From: Flavobacteriales bacterium
GTDB taxonomy: Bacteria > Bacteroidota > Bacteroidia > Flavobacteriales > Flavobacteriaceae
Assembly: GCA_027033875.1 (NCBI GenBank)
Contig: JALVKK010000276.1
Coordinates: 1 to 7,784, forward strand
Length of the DNA stretch: 7,784 bases
Direction of reading: 5' to 3'
The notes beneath the pieces are model-generated. The model ran no database searches, was not told where the DNA came from, and worked only from the letters and a program-made list of their open reading frames with translations. Shown here one piece after another: positions 1 to 7,011 of the stretch (position 1 is its first letter; every line of letters begins with the position of its first letter). The position numbers and the translations under genes are program-made.

Positions 1-25
1 TGATATGGTTATTTGATAGCTTGTG

Positions 26-39
26 CCGACGTAGGTCGG
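26..39. repeat. Small hairpin with CCGAC/GTCGG stem
   Basis: CCGAC (26-30) and GTCGG (35-39) form a perfect 5-bp stem around a GTAG loop. The stem core is the same as in the larger palindromes at 59-76, 167-186, 6894-6909 and 7357-7376, so it is probably a solitary member of that hairpin family. It lies 4 bp before the outer arm of the nested element at 44-88. Confidence 0.5.
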
Positions 40-43
40 TATC

Positions 44-88
44 GGTGGCTTCTATACACACCGACAAAAGTCGGTGCACTCAGCCACC
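44..88 (-). repeat. Nested palindromic repeat, copy 1
   Basis: Outer arms GGTGGCT (44-50) and AGCCACC (82-88) are exact inverted repeats. Inside them is a 7-bp hairpin, CACCGAC (59-65) and GTCGGTG (70-76), with an AAAA loop. Read on the minus strand the unit begins CAAAGGTGGCTGAGTGC, identical over these 17 bases to the start of the copy at 7341-7357, which fixes its orientation as minus. It is non-coding. Confidence 0.8.
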
Positions 89-152
89 TTTGATTCTACT
101 TTTTAGAAAAACTGTGTTCGGAACATTTAGCCACCTATATTTCCGTATCATA

Positions 153-203
153 GGTCACTGAGTGTTCCCCCGACTTTCGTCGGGGGGACGTATCGAAGTG
201 ACC
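153..203 (+). repeat. Nested palindromic repeat, copy 2 (variant outer stem)
   Basis: Outer arms GGTCACT (153-159) and AGTGACC (197-203) pair perfectly. The inner hairpin is CCCCCGAC (167-174) and GTCGGGGG (179-186) with a TTTC loop. Four further pairs, two of them G-T wobbles, extend it to 163-190. Relative to the copies at 44-88 and 7345-7391, two outer-arm positions differ and both differences are matched in the partner arm. Transcribed from the minus strand, as run-off from the TPR gene would be, the loop reads GAAA, a GNRA tetraloop. Confidence 0.85.
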
Positions 204-215
204 GGTATCAGAATT

Positions 216-242
216 AGATTTCTCACTGCGTTCGAAATGACA
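216..242. repeat. Second intergenic repeat type (ATTTC...GAAAT)
   Basis: This short unit begins AGATTTCTCACT and ends TTCGAAATGACA. ATTTC and GAAAT form a short inverted pair. From memory, intergenic repeats of the form TCATTTCGAACG...GAGAAATCT are common in Bacteroidota genomes, so I read this as one member of such a family. Only one copy is in the window, so the assignment rests on recall rather than on repetition seen here. Confidence 0.4.
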
Positions 243-269
243 GGCAGACTTTCACTTCGCGCTTTACCG

Positions 270-290
270 CTTTCCACTTTCCACTTTCAA
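270..290. repeat. Three heptamer tandem repeats (CTTTCCA) abutting the TPR stop codon
   Basis: Units CTTTCCA (270-276), CTTTCCA (277-283) and CTTTCAA (284-290) lie directly against the TAG stop codon of the TPR gene, whose complement is 291-293. A further imperfect unit, CTTTACCG, precedes them. This is a short low-complexity tandem array of the kind made by replication slippage. No function is evident. Confidence 0.6.
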
Positions 291-3290
291 CTAATTAGCA
301 TCCGAATTTTTCTGTCCTTCTTTCTGTTTGATCTGTTGCAACAAATCCTGTGCTTCTTGTACCACATCCGGATATTGTTTAAAATTCTTAATCACACTTT
401 CCAAAATATAAGTCGCATTAAAGGCATCGCCTTTGGCATAGGTATTTCGTGCCATCAAAACCAGTGCCTTAGCTGCCCAATATTTATATTTGGCATATTT
501 TTTTGTCAAGTTTGCTATCGTTTTATTAGACCTATCGTATTTTTGGTCTTTATTTTGAAAAAAAGCTACATAATACAAAGCTTCGGCAGCAATTTTTCCG
601 CCTGCTTCACGGCTCAATTTGCCGTAATAAATACGCGATTTACTTTCATCACCTTCATCCATCGATGCTCGTGCGATGATAACTTGTGCATCGTGTTTCA
701 TCTGCTGACTGCTCTTTGTATTGTTCAGTACTTTACCGGCATATTCTATGGCACTGTTTGTCTGATGATTGTTGTAATAGGCTTTCATCAAATTAGATTG
801 CGCAAAAATCAAATCATCGGGTGAATTACTCAGAATTTCCAAGCGTTCCAGATACGGTACCGCCTTTGCCCACTGACTGTTTTGCAATTGAAAATCAGCT
901 AAATTACGGACAGCTTCCGTCGTATAATTATTCTGTGCTTGTCCGGCAATATACTCGTAATGCAAAGCCGATTTTCCTCTTTTATTTTTTTTCAGGTATA
1001 TGCGAGCCAAATAATAATGCGCTTTCAAAATATGCAAACCGTTCGGATAATCTTGCAAATATTTTTCCAGTTCGGTCAAAGCTGAGGCTTCTCTGTTAAA
1101 ATACGCCTCTTCGGCAGTCGTAAATACAGCATCATCCAATTCGGTATTACTGACATTGATCCAAGTATATTTTTTTGCCCAAGCACTGTAAGCACCGGCT
1201 TCACCCTTTTCTATATATATGTTTTTAATGTTTTCAACCGCTTGATACGCCATAGGTGTATTTGGAAATTTTTCGACGACCTTTTTAAATTTTTCAAGCG
1301 CCATATCATTGTTGTTTTTGTTGTAATATATCAAACCTTGCTTGAGCAATACCACCGGCACATACTTACTCTTCGGATAAGCCGACAACAAACGATCAAA
1401 AGTCGATAGCGCTTTTGTCTCATTATTTGTAATTAAGTATGTACTACCCAATTGATACAAAGCATCCGGCAACAATTTCGAGTGCGTAAATTTGCGTATA
1501 AATCCGTTCAATTCATCTATTTTTTTAGTATTTTTTCCTACAAATCCGTAACTGATAGCCTTTTGATAATACGCATAATCGGCATCGGCGCCTTGCATTT
1601 GCATCGCTTTGTTGTAAGCCTCCATAGCCGGCCAATACTGTTTCGATGCAAAACGACTGTCTGCCAATCGTAAATAACTGTCTTTTAACAATTTCTTTTC
1701 GGGCTGTGTCGCAATGAACTTATCAAAATACTTGGCCGCTTTCTTATAATTTTTCAATTTAAAATAGGTATATGCCAGATTATAATTTACCAGTTTAGCT
1801 TCTTTTGTAAACTTCAAATTTTTTGAAGTTACAAAATCTTCAAAACCGCTTCGTGCCGCTTCAAAATTATGCAAACGATAATCTGCTTCGGCTTTCCAAA
1901 ACTTTGACAATTGACGATATTTCGGTTCAAACCCACTCTTCAATACTTTATCAAACATCGCTTGCGCTTCTTTATATTTTCCTTCGTTCATCAATTCCAA
2001 TCCGCGATAATAAGCCGCCTTTTGATAGGTTTTAGTATTGATTTGATTATTCTTTTCCAATATTTTAAGCGCTTCTTCATAATTATTTGATGTCAAATAC
2101 GAATTGACCAACAAATCTTCCAATTCTTTTCGATAGACCGTATTAGGATATTGTTTCAAATATCGCAAGATTACTTTCGAACTATTTTCAAAAGGATTAC
2201 CCAATTCATATCCCAATTTGGCATAATTATAAAAAGCATCTTCCTGCATTTTTTTGTCAAATGACATTTCCGACACTTTTTTAAAGGCATTAAGTGCTTT
2301 GATTTTTTGTCCGGTTGCCATATAAGAATCCGCTAAATGATAATACGCATTCTGTGCCACAGCATCATTTCCGCTTATGATTTTATTGAAGTTTTCTATA
2401 GCCTTATCATAGTTTTTCGATTTATAATAAGCGTAACCCAATTGGTAATAATCCGTATTATTCCACCTGCCTTTCACACCTCGATAGGCTTTTAAATAAG
2501 GAATCGCCTTATCATATTGTCCCAAATTAAAATAGCTTTCACCAATGATTTTAGCCAATTGTGATTTTTCATTACGGTGTGCCTTGTCATAGATTTTCAA
2601 AGCCTCGTCAATCGCTTTTTCAAAACTTTGCAATTTGAAATACATATCGGCACGATAATATGGCATTTTCTTAGCGAAATTACTATCATCGGCAACCATA
2701 TCAAAATACTTTTTGGCTTTGGCAAAATTATCCTGTTTATACGCCGTATAACCGTAATAATAACGTGCCTGCTTAGCGTATTGCTTAGAGTTCAGCAATT
2801 TCTCAAATAAGCGAGAAGCTTTTTTATAGTCGTTTTGTTTCAAGTAAGTATAGCCCAGATAAAAATTATATTTTTCATACTCTTGCGGTGTCAAACTACC
2901 CGGGTCCACCTGCAAAATATACGATTGAGCCTGCTTCAAATCACCGTGCGAAAAATAGTAATCAGCCGCATCAAAATACACCAGCGTTCGTTTTGGGTGC
3001 GTCGGAAAATGTTTTGTAAAATATGCCAACAAATCACCCGCATTATCCGCCCCTGTCCGTACGGCTATACTTGCCAGATAAAAATATACATCACCCGATT
3101 TTTGCCGGTCTGTAATTTGATTTTTCAATCTTTCAAAGGCAAATTCCGCCGCTTTATACGCCTTATCCGAATATAAATTTACCGCCTCTACATATTTTGT
3201 ATCGGTATTAAAGTATTGGTCAGATGCTTGCCCTGAAATATATAAGATGTTGAATATCAACAATAAAGCTAAAACAAATCTTTTTCTCAT
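291..3290 (-). CDS. Secreted/periplasmic tetratricopeptide-repeat protein (999 aa)
   Basis: The protein has an N-terminal signal peptide: basic MRKRF, then a hydrophobic stretch to about residue 20, with cleavage likely near SGQA (residues 19-22). The rest is almost entirely helical TPR-like repeats. Clear examples begin at about residues 141 (YNFYLGYTYLKQNDYKKA), 281 (YYQLGYAYYKSKNYDKAI), 502 (YNLAYTYFKLKNYKKA) and 611 (LYQLGSTYLITNNETKAL). There are no transmembrane segments after the signal peptide and no catalytic motif. The C-terminus is polar (QIKQKEGQKNSDAN). Bacteroidota proteins of about this size and layout are often annotated as TPR protein, putative component of the TonB system; that label is established usage, not proof. 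A scaffold for envelope protein complexes is the safest inference. I chose the ATG at 3290, immediately before the signal peptide; an in-frame GTG at 3296 would add two residues. There is no Shine-Dalgarno and no exact TAnnTTTG upstream. It is transcribed divergently from the oxidoreductase gene. Confidence 0.93.
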   Translation of the reverse strand: MRKRFVLALLLIFNILYISGQASDQYFNTDTKYVEAVNLYSDKAYKAAEFAFERLKNQITDRQKSGDVYFYLASIAVRTGADNAGDLLAYFTKHFPTHPKRTLVYFDAADYYFSHGDLKQAQSYILQVDPGSLTPQEYEKYNFYLGYTYLKQNDYKKASRLFEKLLNSKQYAKQARYYYGYTAYKQDNFAKAKKYFDMVADDSNFAKKMPYYRADMYFKLQSFEKAIDEALKIYDKAHRNEKSQLAKIIGESYFNLGQYDKAIPYLKAYRGVKGRWNNTDYYQLGYAYYKSKNYDKAIENFNKIISGNDAVAQNAYYHLADSYMATGQKIKALNAFKKVSEMSFDKKMQEDAFYNYAKLGYELGNPFENSSKVILRYLKQYPNTVYRKELEDLLVNSYLTSNNYEEALKILEKNNQINTKTYQKAAYYRGLELMNEGKYKEAQAMFDKVLKSGFEPKYRQLSKFWKAEADYRLHNFEAARSGFEDFVTSKNLKFTKEAKLVNYNLAYTYFKLKNYKKAAKYFDKFIATQPEKKLLKDSYLRLADSRFASKQYWPAMEAYNKAMQMQGADADYAYYQKAISYGFVGKNTKKIDELNGFIRKFTHSKLLPDALYQLGSTYLITNNETKALSTFDRLLSAYPKSKYVPVVLLKQGLIYYNKNNNDMALEKFKKVVEKFPNTPMAYQAVENIKNIYIEKGEAGAYSAWAKKYTWINVSNTELDDAVFTTAEEAYFNREASALTELEKYLQDYPNGLHILKAHYYLARIYLKKNKRGKSALHYEYIAGQAQNNYTTEAVRNLADFQLQNSQWAKAVPYLERLEILSNSPDDLIFAQSNLMKAYYNNHQTNSAIEYAGKVLNNTKSSQQMKHDAQVIIARASMDEGDESKSRIYYGKLSREAGGKIAAEALYYVAFFQNKDQKYDRSNKTIANLTKKYAKYKYWAAKALVLMARNTYAKGDAFNATYILESVIKNFKQYPDVVQEAQDLLQQIKQKEGQKNSDAN

Positions 3291-3571
3291 TGCCACAATA
3301 TTTATTTAATGATAACGCACAAAAACATAAAATATTCTACAAGGCAATTTATAAAAAAATGCCTATACAAATATTTAGCAATAACATTTTTTTCAGGCTG
3401 TATCCCCATTACCTTATCTAGTCCTTTGCAATTCGGTAATGAGTTGACCGGTATCGGTTTTTTCAGTCTTATCAACCGCTGCAATTTCTCACACTGGTTC
3501 AATCACAAAAATCACCAATAATACAAAAATATTTTCTGTAATTTTATCCTCTCAATTATTTATTCAATATA

Positions 3572-6505
3572 ATGAAAATCAATCATAAACTCAATCAACT
3601 GCAATCGCAACTGCAAGGCGAGCTTCATTACGATGATTTGCACCGGTATATATACGCTACCGATGCGTCCGTATATCGAATGTTACCCGAAGCTGTTGCT
3701 TATCCGAAAACGGATGCGGATATCAAATTGCTGATTCAATACGCCGTTAAAAACAACACGCATTTAATTCCGCGAACCGCCGGCACTTCACTGGCAGGAC
3801 AAGTAGTTGGTAAAGGGATTGTTGTCGATGTTTCCAAATATATGACGCAAATATTGGATTTTAATCCCGATGAGGCTTGGGTCAAAGTCCAACCCGGGGT
3901 GATTCGCGATGATCTCAACCGTTTTTTAGAGCCGTACGGCTTATGGTTTGCACCTAATACCTCTACGTCCAGCCGATGTATGATAGGTGGTATGACCGGT
4001 AATAATTCGAGTGGCTCTACTTCGATAAAATATGGTGTTACCCGTGATAAAATATTGGAAATCGAAGCATTTTTAAGCAATGGTGAGCATATTCAAATAA
4101 GATCATTAGATAAAAAGACTTTTAATCAAAAACTATTGCAAAACAATCTCGAAGGACAGATTTACAGACATATACGCGATACTTACAGTCGTCCGGAAGT
4201 GCAAAAAGAAATTTTGGAAAACATGCCCTATCCCGAAATTCACCGGCGCAACAACGGCTACGATTTAAACAGTTTGATAGACAACGAAATTTTCGGACAA
4301 TCAAACAAGAAATTCAATCTCGGTAAAATCATTGCCGGATCGGAAGGTACTTTGGTTTTTATGACGGCTATCAAAATCAAACTTGATAAAGTGCAACCTC
4401 CGCATCGTCTAATGGTAACGGCACATTTTGACAATATAGATGAGAGTATGCACGCCGTGGCACCTGCTATGCAACACGATTTGTATCAATGTGAATTGAT
4501 GGACGACATCATTTTGGCGCAAACCGAAAAAAGTCCGAAATACAAACATTATCGCGATTTTATTCAAGGAAACCCCAAAGCAGTTTTAATGCTCGAATTA
4601 CGTGGTAACCAAATGTCCGAATTAGAAAAACAAGCGCAAGACTTGATTGCACATTTAAAAAATGAAAATTTGGGTTATGCCTACCCCATTTTGCATAACG
4701 ATGATGCCACCAAAGCCGAAGAACTGCGTAAAGCCGGTTTAGGCCTTTTAGGTAATTTGCCCGGCGACGACAAAGCTGTTGCCGGTATCGAAGATACAGC
4801 TGTACGGATTACAGACTTACCTTCATACATCACTGATTTTACCGAAATAATGCTGCAAAAAAATAAAACACCGGTCTATTATGCTCATGCCGGTGCCGGC
4901 GAAATTCATCTGCGTCCCATTCTCAATCTGAAAAAATCGATAGATGTACGTATCTATCGCCGGTTGGTATCCGAAGTCGCCGATTTGGTACATCGCTATA
5001 AAGGGTCTATGAGTGGCGAACACGGCAGCGGTATTGTACGGGCGGAATTTATACCTGTAATTGTCGGGGAAAAGAACTATGCTTTGATGCAAAAACTCAA
5101 AACAGTTTTTGATCCGCAAAACATCTTTAATCCTCATAAAGTTGTTGATCCGTACCCAATGGACAGAAATTTGCGTTACGAACCGGACCGACAAGAACCT
5201 GAAATTTCGACAATATTTGATTTTACGATAGAAGGTGGCATCTTGCGAGCAGTCGAAAAATGCAATGGCTCCGGTGATTGCCGTAAGCCCCCCGAAGCCG
5301 GCGGTGTGATGTGTCCCAGCTATCAAGCTACCAAAGACGAAAAAAATACAACCCGCGCTCGCGCCAATGCACTTCGTGAATTTTTAACCAATTCCGACAA
5401 AATCAATAAATTTGATTACGAAGAATTATACGAAACTTTGAGCTTGTGCCTCTCGTGTAAAGCCTGTAAAAACGAATGTCCGTCAACGATAGATATGGCT
5501 ATGCTCAAAAGCGAATTTTTGTATTGGTACCAAAAAGCCAATGGTTTTACATTACGCAATAAACTCTTTGCGTATAGTGGTAAAATCAACAAATTTTTCA
5601 GCCGTTTTTCCGGTATCTACAATTATATTATCCGTCAAAACCGGTTTGCCGGTTTGTTTAAAAAAATAACCGGAATAGCTTCGCAACGAACTTTACCCTT
5701 ACTCGAAAAACAAAGTTTAACGGATTGGCTTAAAAAACATCCCGAAGCGTTAAAACCCAAAACACATATAAAACAAACAGTATATGTTTTTATAGACGAA
5801 TTTACCGACTATATGGACAGCCAACCCGGAAAAGATGTTATAACAGTTTTAACCGGCTTAGGTTATGAAGTCAAAACCGTAGAAAATGTCGAAAGCGGAC
5901 GCGCATACATTTCCAAAGGATTATTGGAACAAGCTCGTGATTTGGCTATCAAAAACACCAAATTATTTGCCGGTTTGATCAATGAACAAACAGCATTAAT
6001 AGGTATTGAACCTTCTGCCATTTTGATGTTTAGAGATGAATATCTAAGCTTAATAAAAGATGAAAAACTTCAAAAAATAGCTCAACAAATTGCAGACAAT
6101 ACTTTTGTCTTTGAAGAATTTATCAAACGTGAATTTGAAGCAGGGAATATACGCACTGCTGATTTTACAGAAGTAGAAAGAAAAATAACTTTACATGTTC
6201 ATTGTCATCAAAAAGCATTGAGTGATCCTGAGATTAGCGCATTTGTCTTATCAATACCGAAAAATTATCAAGTTGATTTACTCGATTCAGGCTGTTGCGG
6301 TATGGCAGGTAGTTTCGGTTATGAAAAAGAACACTATGATTTGAGTATGAAAGTCGGCGAACTCAAACTTTTTCCTCAATTACGACAAGCCGGCGATAGT
6401 GCGATTATCGTTGCCGGCGGTATCAGTTGCAGGCATCAAATTCAGGATGGTGTTCATAAAAATAGTGAACATCCTGCAAGCATTTTGGCAGGCGCTTTAA
6501 AATAA
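3572..6505 (+). CDS. FAD-linked oxidase/Fe-S oxidoreductase fusion (GlcD-GlpC type, YdiJ-like), 977 aa
   Basis: This is a cytoplasmic or membrane-associated flavoprotein that likely oxidises a D-2-hydroxyacid (D-lactate or D-2-hydroxyglutarate class) and passes electrons through Fe-S clusters; the substrate is not determinable here. An FAD-binding PCMH domain covers about residues 35-275, with the FAD loop RTAGTSLAGQ (68-77) and MIGGMTGNNSSGSTSIKYG (137-155). An FAD-linked oxidase C-terminal domain (about 276-530) carries HAGAGEIHLRP (439-449) and SGEHGSGIVR (481-490). Ferredoxin-like cysteines follow: C564, C570 and C581, then the perfect CxxCxxCxxxCP motif at 626-637. A CCG (heterodisulfide reductase-like) domain closes the protein, with HCH (877-879), GCCG (907-910) and SCRH (952-955). 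The equivalent first CCG site reads VESGR (773-777) and lacks cysteine. Length is close to E. coli YdiJ (1018 aa). ATG at 3572 is the only sensible start; no Shine-Dalgarno is visible, as usual in Bacteroidota. The gene is intact. A promoter for the tRNA operon lies just after its stop codon. Confidence 0.97.
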   Translation: MKINHKLNQLQSQLQGELHYDDLHRYIYATDASVYRMLPEAVAYPKTDADIKLLIQYAVKNNTHLIPRTAGTSLAGQVVGKGIVVDVSKYMTQILDFNPDEAWVKVQPGVIRDDLNRFLEPYGLWFAPNTSTSSRCMIGGMTGNNSSGSTSIKYGVTRDKILEIEAFLSNGEHIQIRSLDKKTFNQKLLQNNLEGQIYRHIRDTYSRPEVQKEILENMPYPEIHRRNNGYDLNSLIDNEIFGQSNKKFNLGKIIAGSEGTLVFMTAIKIKLDKVQPPHRLMVTAHFDNIDESMHAVAPAMQHDLYQCELMDDIILAQTEKSPKYKHYRDFIQGNPKAVLMLELRGNQMSELEKQAQDLIAHLKNENLGYAYPILHNDDATKAEELRKAGLGLLGNLPGDDKAVAGIEDTAVRITDLPSYITDFTEIMLQKNKTPVYYAHAGAGEIHLRPILNLKKSIDVRIYRRLVSEVADLVHRYKGSMSGEHGSGIVRAEFIPVIVGEKNYALMQKLKTVFDPQNIFNPHKVVDPYPMDRNLRYEPDRQEPEISTIFDFTIEGGILRAVEKCNGSGDCRKPPEAGGVMCPSYQATKDEKNTTRARANALREFLTNSDKINKFDYEELYETLSLCLSCKACKNECPSTIDMAMLKSEFLYWYQKANGFTLRNKLFAYSGKINKFFSRFSGIYNYIIRQNRFAGLFKKITGIASQRTLPLLEKQSLTDWLKKHPEALKPKTHIKQTVYVFIDEFTDYMDSQPGKDVITVLTGLGYEVKTVENVESGRAYISKGLLEQARDLAIKNTKLFAGLINEQTALIGIEPSAILMFRDEYLSLIKDEKLQKIAQQIADNTFVFEEFIKREFEAGNIRTADFTEVERKITLHVHCHQKALSDPEISAFVLSIPKNYQVDLLDSGCCGMAGSFGYEKEHYDLSMKVGELKLFPQLRQAGDSAIIVAGGISCRHQIQDGVHKNSEHPASILAGALK

Positions 6506-6513
6506 AAAAATTT

Positions 6514-6544
6514 TTGTTTAATTAAATAAAGCTTTTTATCTTTG
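6514..6544 (+). promoter_or_regulatory. Bacteroidetes-type promoter of the tRNA operon
   Basis: TTG at 6514-6516 (-33 element) and TATCTTTG at 6537-6544 (exact TAnnTTTG, -7 element) are separated by 20 bp. This fits the established Bacteroidetes housekeeping sigma consensus. Transcription should start a few bases after 6544, about 30 bp before the first tRNA. The -33 element begins 9 bp after the stop codon of the oxidoreductase gene, with no terminator between, so read-through into the tRNAs is also possible. Confidence 0.82.
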
Positions 6545-6580
6545 CACTCGCAATTGAAAACAGTATATTTCATTTGTATC

Positions 6581-6664
6581 GGAGAGGTGCCGGAGTGGTA
6601 ACGGAGCAGATTGCTAATCTGTCATCGGGCAACCGATGCCAGGGTTCGAATCCCTGTCTCTCCG
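6581..6664 (+). tRNA. tRNA-Ser(GCT)
   Basis: The acceptor arm GGAGAGG pairs with TCTCTCC (last pair a G-T wobble), with discriminator G at 6664. The anticodon stem GCAGA/TCTGT encloses the loop TTGCTAA, placing anticodon GCT at 6613-6615, which reads AGC and AGU serine codons. The long variable arm typical of serine tRNAs is present as CATCGG-GCAA-CCGATG, with a GNRA-type loop. The T arm CAGGG-TTCGAAT-CCCTG is canonical. CCA is not encoded. It is the first gene of a four-tRNA operon. Confidence 0.97.
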
Positions 6665-6689
6665 CTAATAAAAATTAAGTCTAAGGTTT

Positions 6690-6764
6690 CGGGGTATAGC
6701 GAAGCCCGGTTATCGCGCCTGCTTTGGGAGCAGGAGACCGCAGGTTCGAATCCTGCTACCCCGA
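6690..6764 (+). tRNA. tRNA-Pro(TGG)
   Basis: Acceptor CGGGGTA pairs with TACCCCG, with discriminator A at 6764. D stem GCGA/TCGC encloses a loop with the conserved GG. Anticodon stem CCTGC/GCAGG encloses TTTGGGA, with anticodon TGG at 6725-6727. The T arm GCAGG-TTCGAAT-CCTGC is canonical. CCA is not encoded. It begins 25 bp after tRNA-Ser. A partial repeat of its 3' part follows at 6780-6807. Confidence 0.97.
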
Positions 6765-6779
6765 CATTGATTTTTTACA

Positions 6780-6807
6780 GCAGGTTCGAGCATTGAGATA
6801 TTTTACA
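6780..6807 (+). pseudogene. Remnant of a duplicated tRNA-Pro 3' end
   Basis: GCAGGTTCGA (6780-6789) repeats the 5' half of the tRNA-Pro T arm (6740-6749). It is followed after one base by CATTGA (6791-6796) and later TTTTACA (6801-6807). The same blocks follow the true tRNA-Pro as CATTGA (6765-6770) and TTTTACA (6773-6779). The order is conserved, but the 3' half of the T arm and acceptor arm are missing, so this looks like a tandem duplication that lost about 14 bp. It cannot encode a tRNA. Confidence 0.6.
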
Positions 6808-6812
6808 CAAAG

Positions 6813-6886
6813 GGTCGCGTAGCTCAGCTGGATAGAGCATCTGCCTTCTAAGCAGACGGTCACAGGTTCGAATCCTGTCGCGATCA
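6813..6886 (+). tRNA. tRNA-Arg(TCT)
   Basis: Acceptor GGTCGCG pairs with CGCGATC (one G-T wobble), with discriminator A at 6886. Anticodon stem TCTGC/GCAGA encloses CTTCTAA, giving anticodon TCT at 6847-6849 for AGA and AGG codons. The D loop has GG (6830-6831) and the T loop TTCGAAT with the normal C56 (6869). CCA is not encoded. A hairpin element follows 7 bp downstream and is flanked by a repeat of the tRNA 3' end. Confidence 0.97.
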
Positions 6887-6918
6887 CAGGTTTCCCGACT
6901 TTCGTCGGGACGATCACA
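6881..6918 (+). repeat. Hairpin element flanked by 8-bp direct repeats after tRNA-Arg(TCT)
   Basis: CCCGAC (6894-6899) and GTCGGG (6904-6909) form a perfect 6-bp hairpin with a TTTC loop, the same core as the nested palindromes elsewhere in the window. It is flanked by exact copies of CGATCACA at 6881-6888 and 6911-6918. The first copy is the last 6 bases of the tRNA plus 2 bases. The arrangement resembles an insertion with target duplication. It lies inside the tRNA operon, so it would be in the primary transcript. Confidence 0.65.
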
Positions 6919-6932
6919 ACATAAAATAAAAT

Positions 6933-7006
6933 GGCTCCGTGGCGCAACTGAATAGCGCATCTGATTACGGCTCAGAAGGTTACAGGTTTGAATCCTGTCG
7001 GAGTCA
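6933..7006 (+). tRNA. tRNA-Arg(ACG) with A19/T56
   Basis: Acceptor GGCTCCG pairs with CGGAGTC, with discriminator A at 7006. Anticodon stem TCTGA/TCAGA encloses TTACGGC, giving anticodon ACG at 6967-6969; A34 is normally deaminated to inosine by TadA to read CGU, CGC and CGA. Two positions are unusual. The D loop has G18-A19 (6950-6951) instead of GG, and the T loop reads TTTGAAT, so position 56 (6989) is T rather than C. The bases CCA follow at 7007-7009, so the 3' end may be encoded here, unlike in the other three tRNAs, though chance is possible. Confidence 0.97.
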
Positions 7007-7011
7007 CCACT

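Larger units (their letters stand above)
1..290. other. Gene-free, repeat-rich region downstream of the TPR gene
   Basis: I find no credible gene here. An open frame beginning at 162 runs antisense through the TPR gene and looks like a shadow of it. The stretch instead holds several palindromic units: a small CCGAC-GTAG-GTCGG hairpin (26-39), two copies of a nested palindrome (44-88 and 153-203), a lone arm AGCCACC (129-135), an 11-bp palindrome TGTTCGGAACA (114-124), a second repeat type (216-242) and a 7-bp tandem repeat (270-290). No hairpin followed by a T-run was found on the minus strand, so the terminator of the TPR gene is not obvious. The 153-203 hairpin could serve as an mRNA 3' end or stabiliser, but that is inference. 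Confidence 0.7.

Noticed and set aside
1..290. CRISPR array suggested by repeated palindromes
   Set aside because: The units are not evenly spaced, occur in both orientations, differ in length and have no spacer-like sequences of constant size; no cas gene is present.
162..824. Plus-strand open frame of 220 codons beginning in the repeat region
   Set aside because: It overlaps the 3' part of the TPR gene antisense, starts with GTG inside a palindromic repeat, and has the Phe/Ile/Leu-rich composition expected of the complement of a Lys-rich coding sequence. The other plus-strand frames within 821-3176 have the same origin.
199..3455. Shared 11-mer TGACCGGTATC at 199-209 and 3445-3455
   Set aside because: Several 11-mer repeats are expected by chance in a window of this length, and the flanks do not align.
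3291..3571. Divergent intergenic region; overlapping short frames at 3302-3502 (minus) and 3309-3521 (plus), the latter with a lipobox-like FFSGC
   Set aside because: Both frames are short, overlap each other, and have no recognisable family or start signal. A 24-codon stretch between stops at 3414-3488 (minus) looks protein-like but is too short to support. No exact TAnnTTTG box was found for either flanking gene.
3736..5326. Minus-strand open frames inside the oxidoreductase gene
   Set aside because: They are fully antisense to a gene with complete, ordered domain motifs, and their translations show no recognisable family.
3572..6505. Assignment to glycolate oxidase GlcD or to a specific D-lactate dehydrogenase
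   Set aside because: The single-chain fusion with a CCG domain fits the YdiJ-like group, but substrate specificity cannot be read from the visible motifs, so no gene symbol was given.
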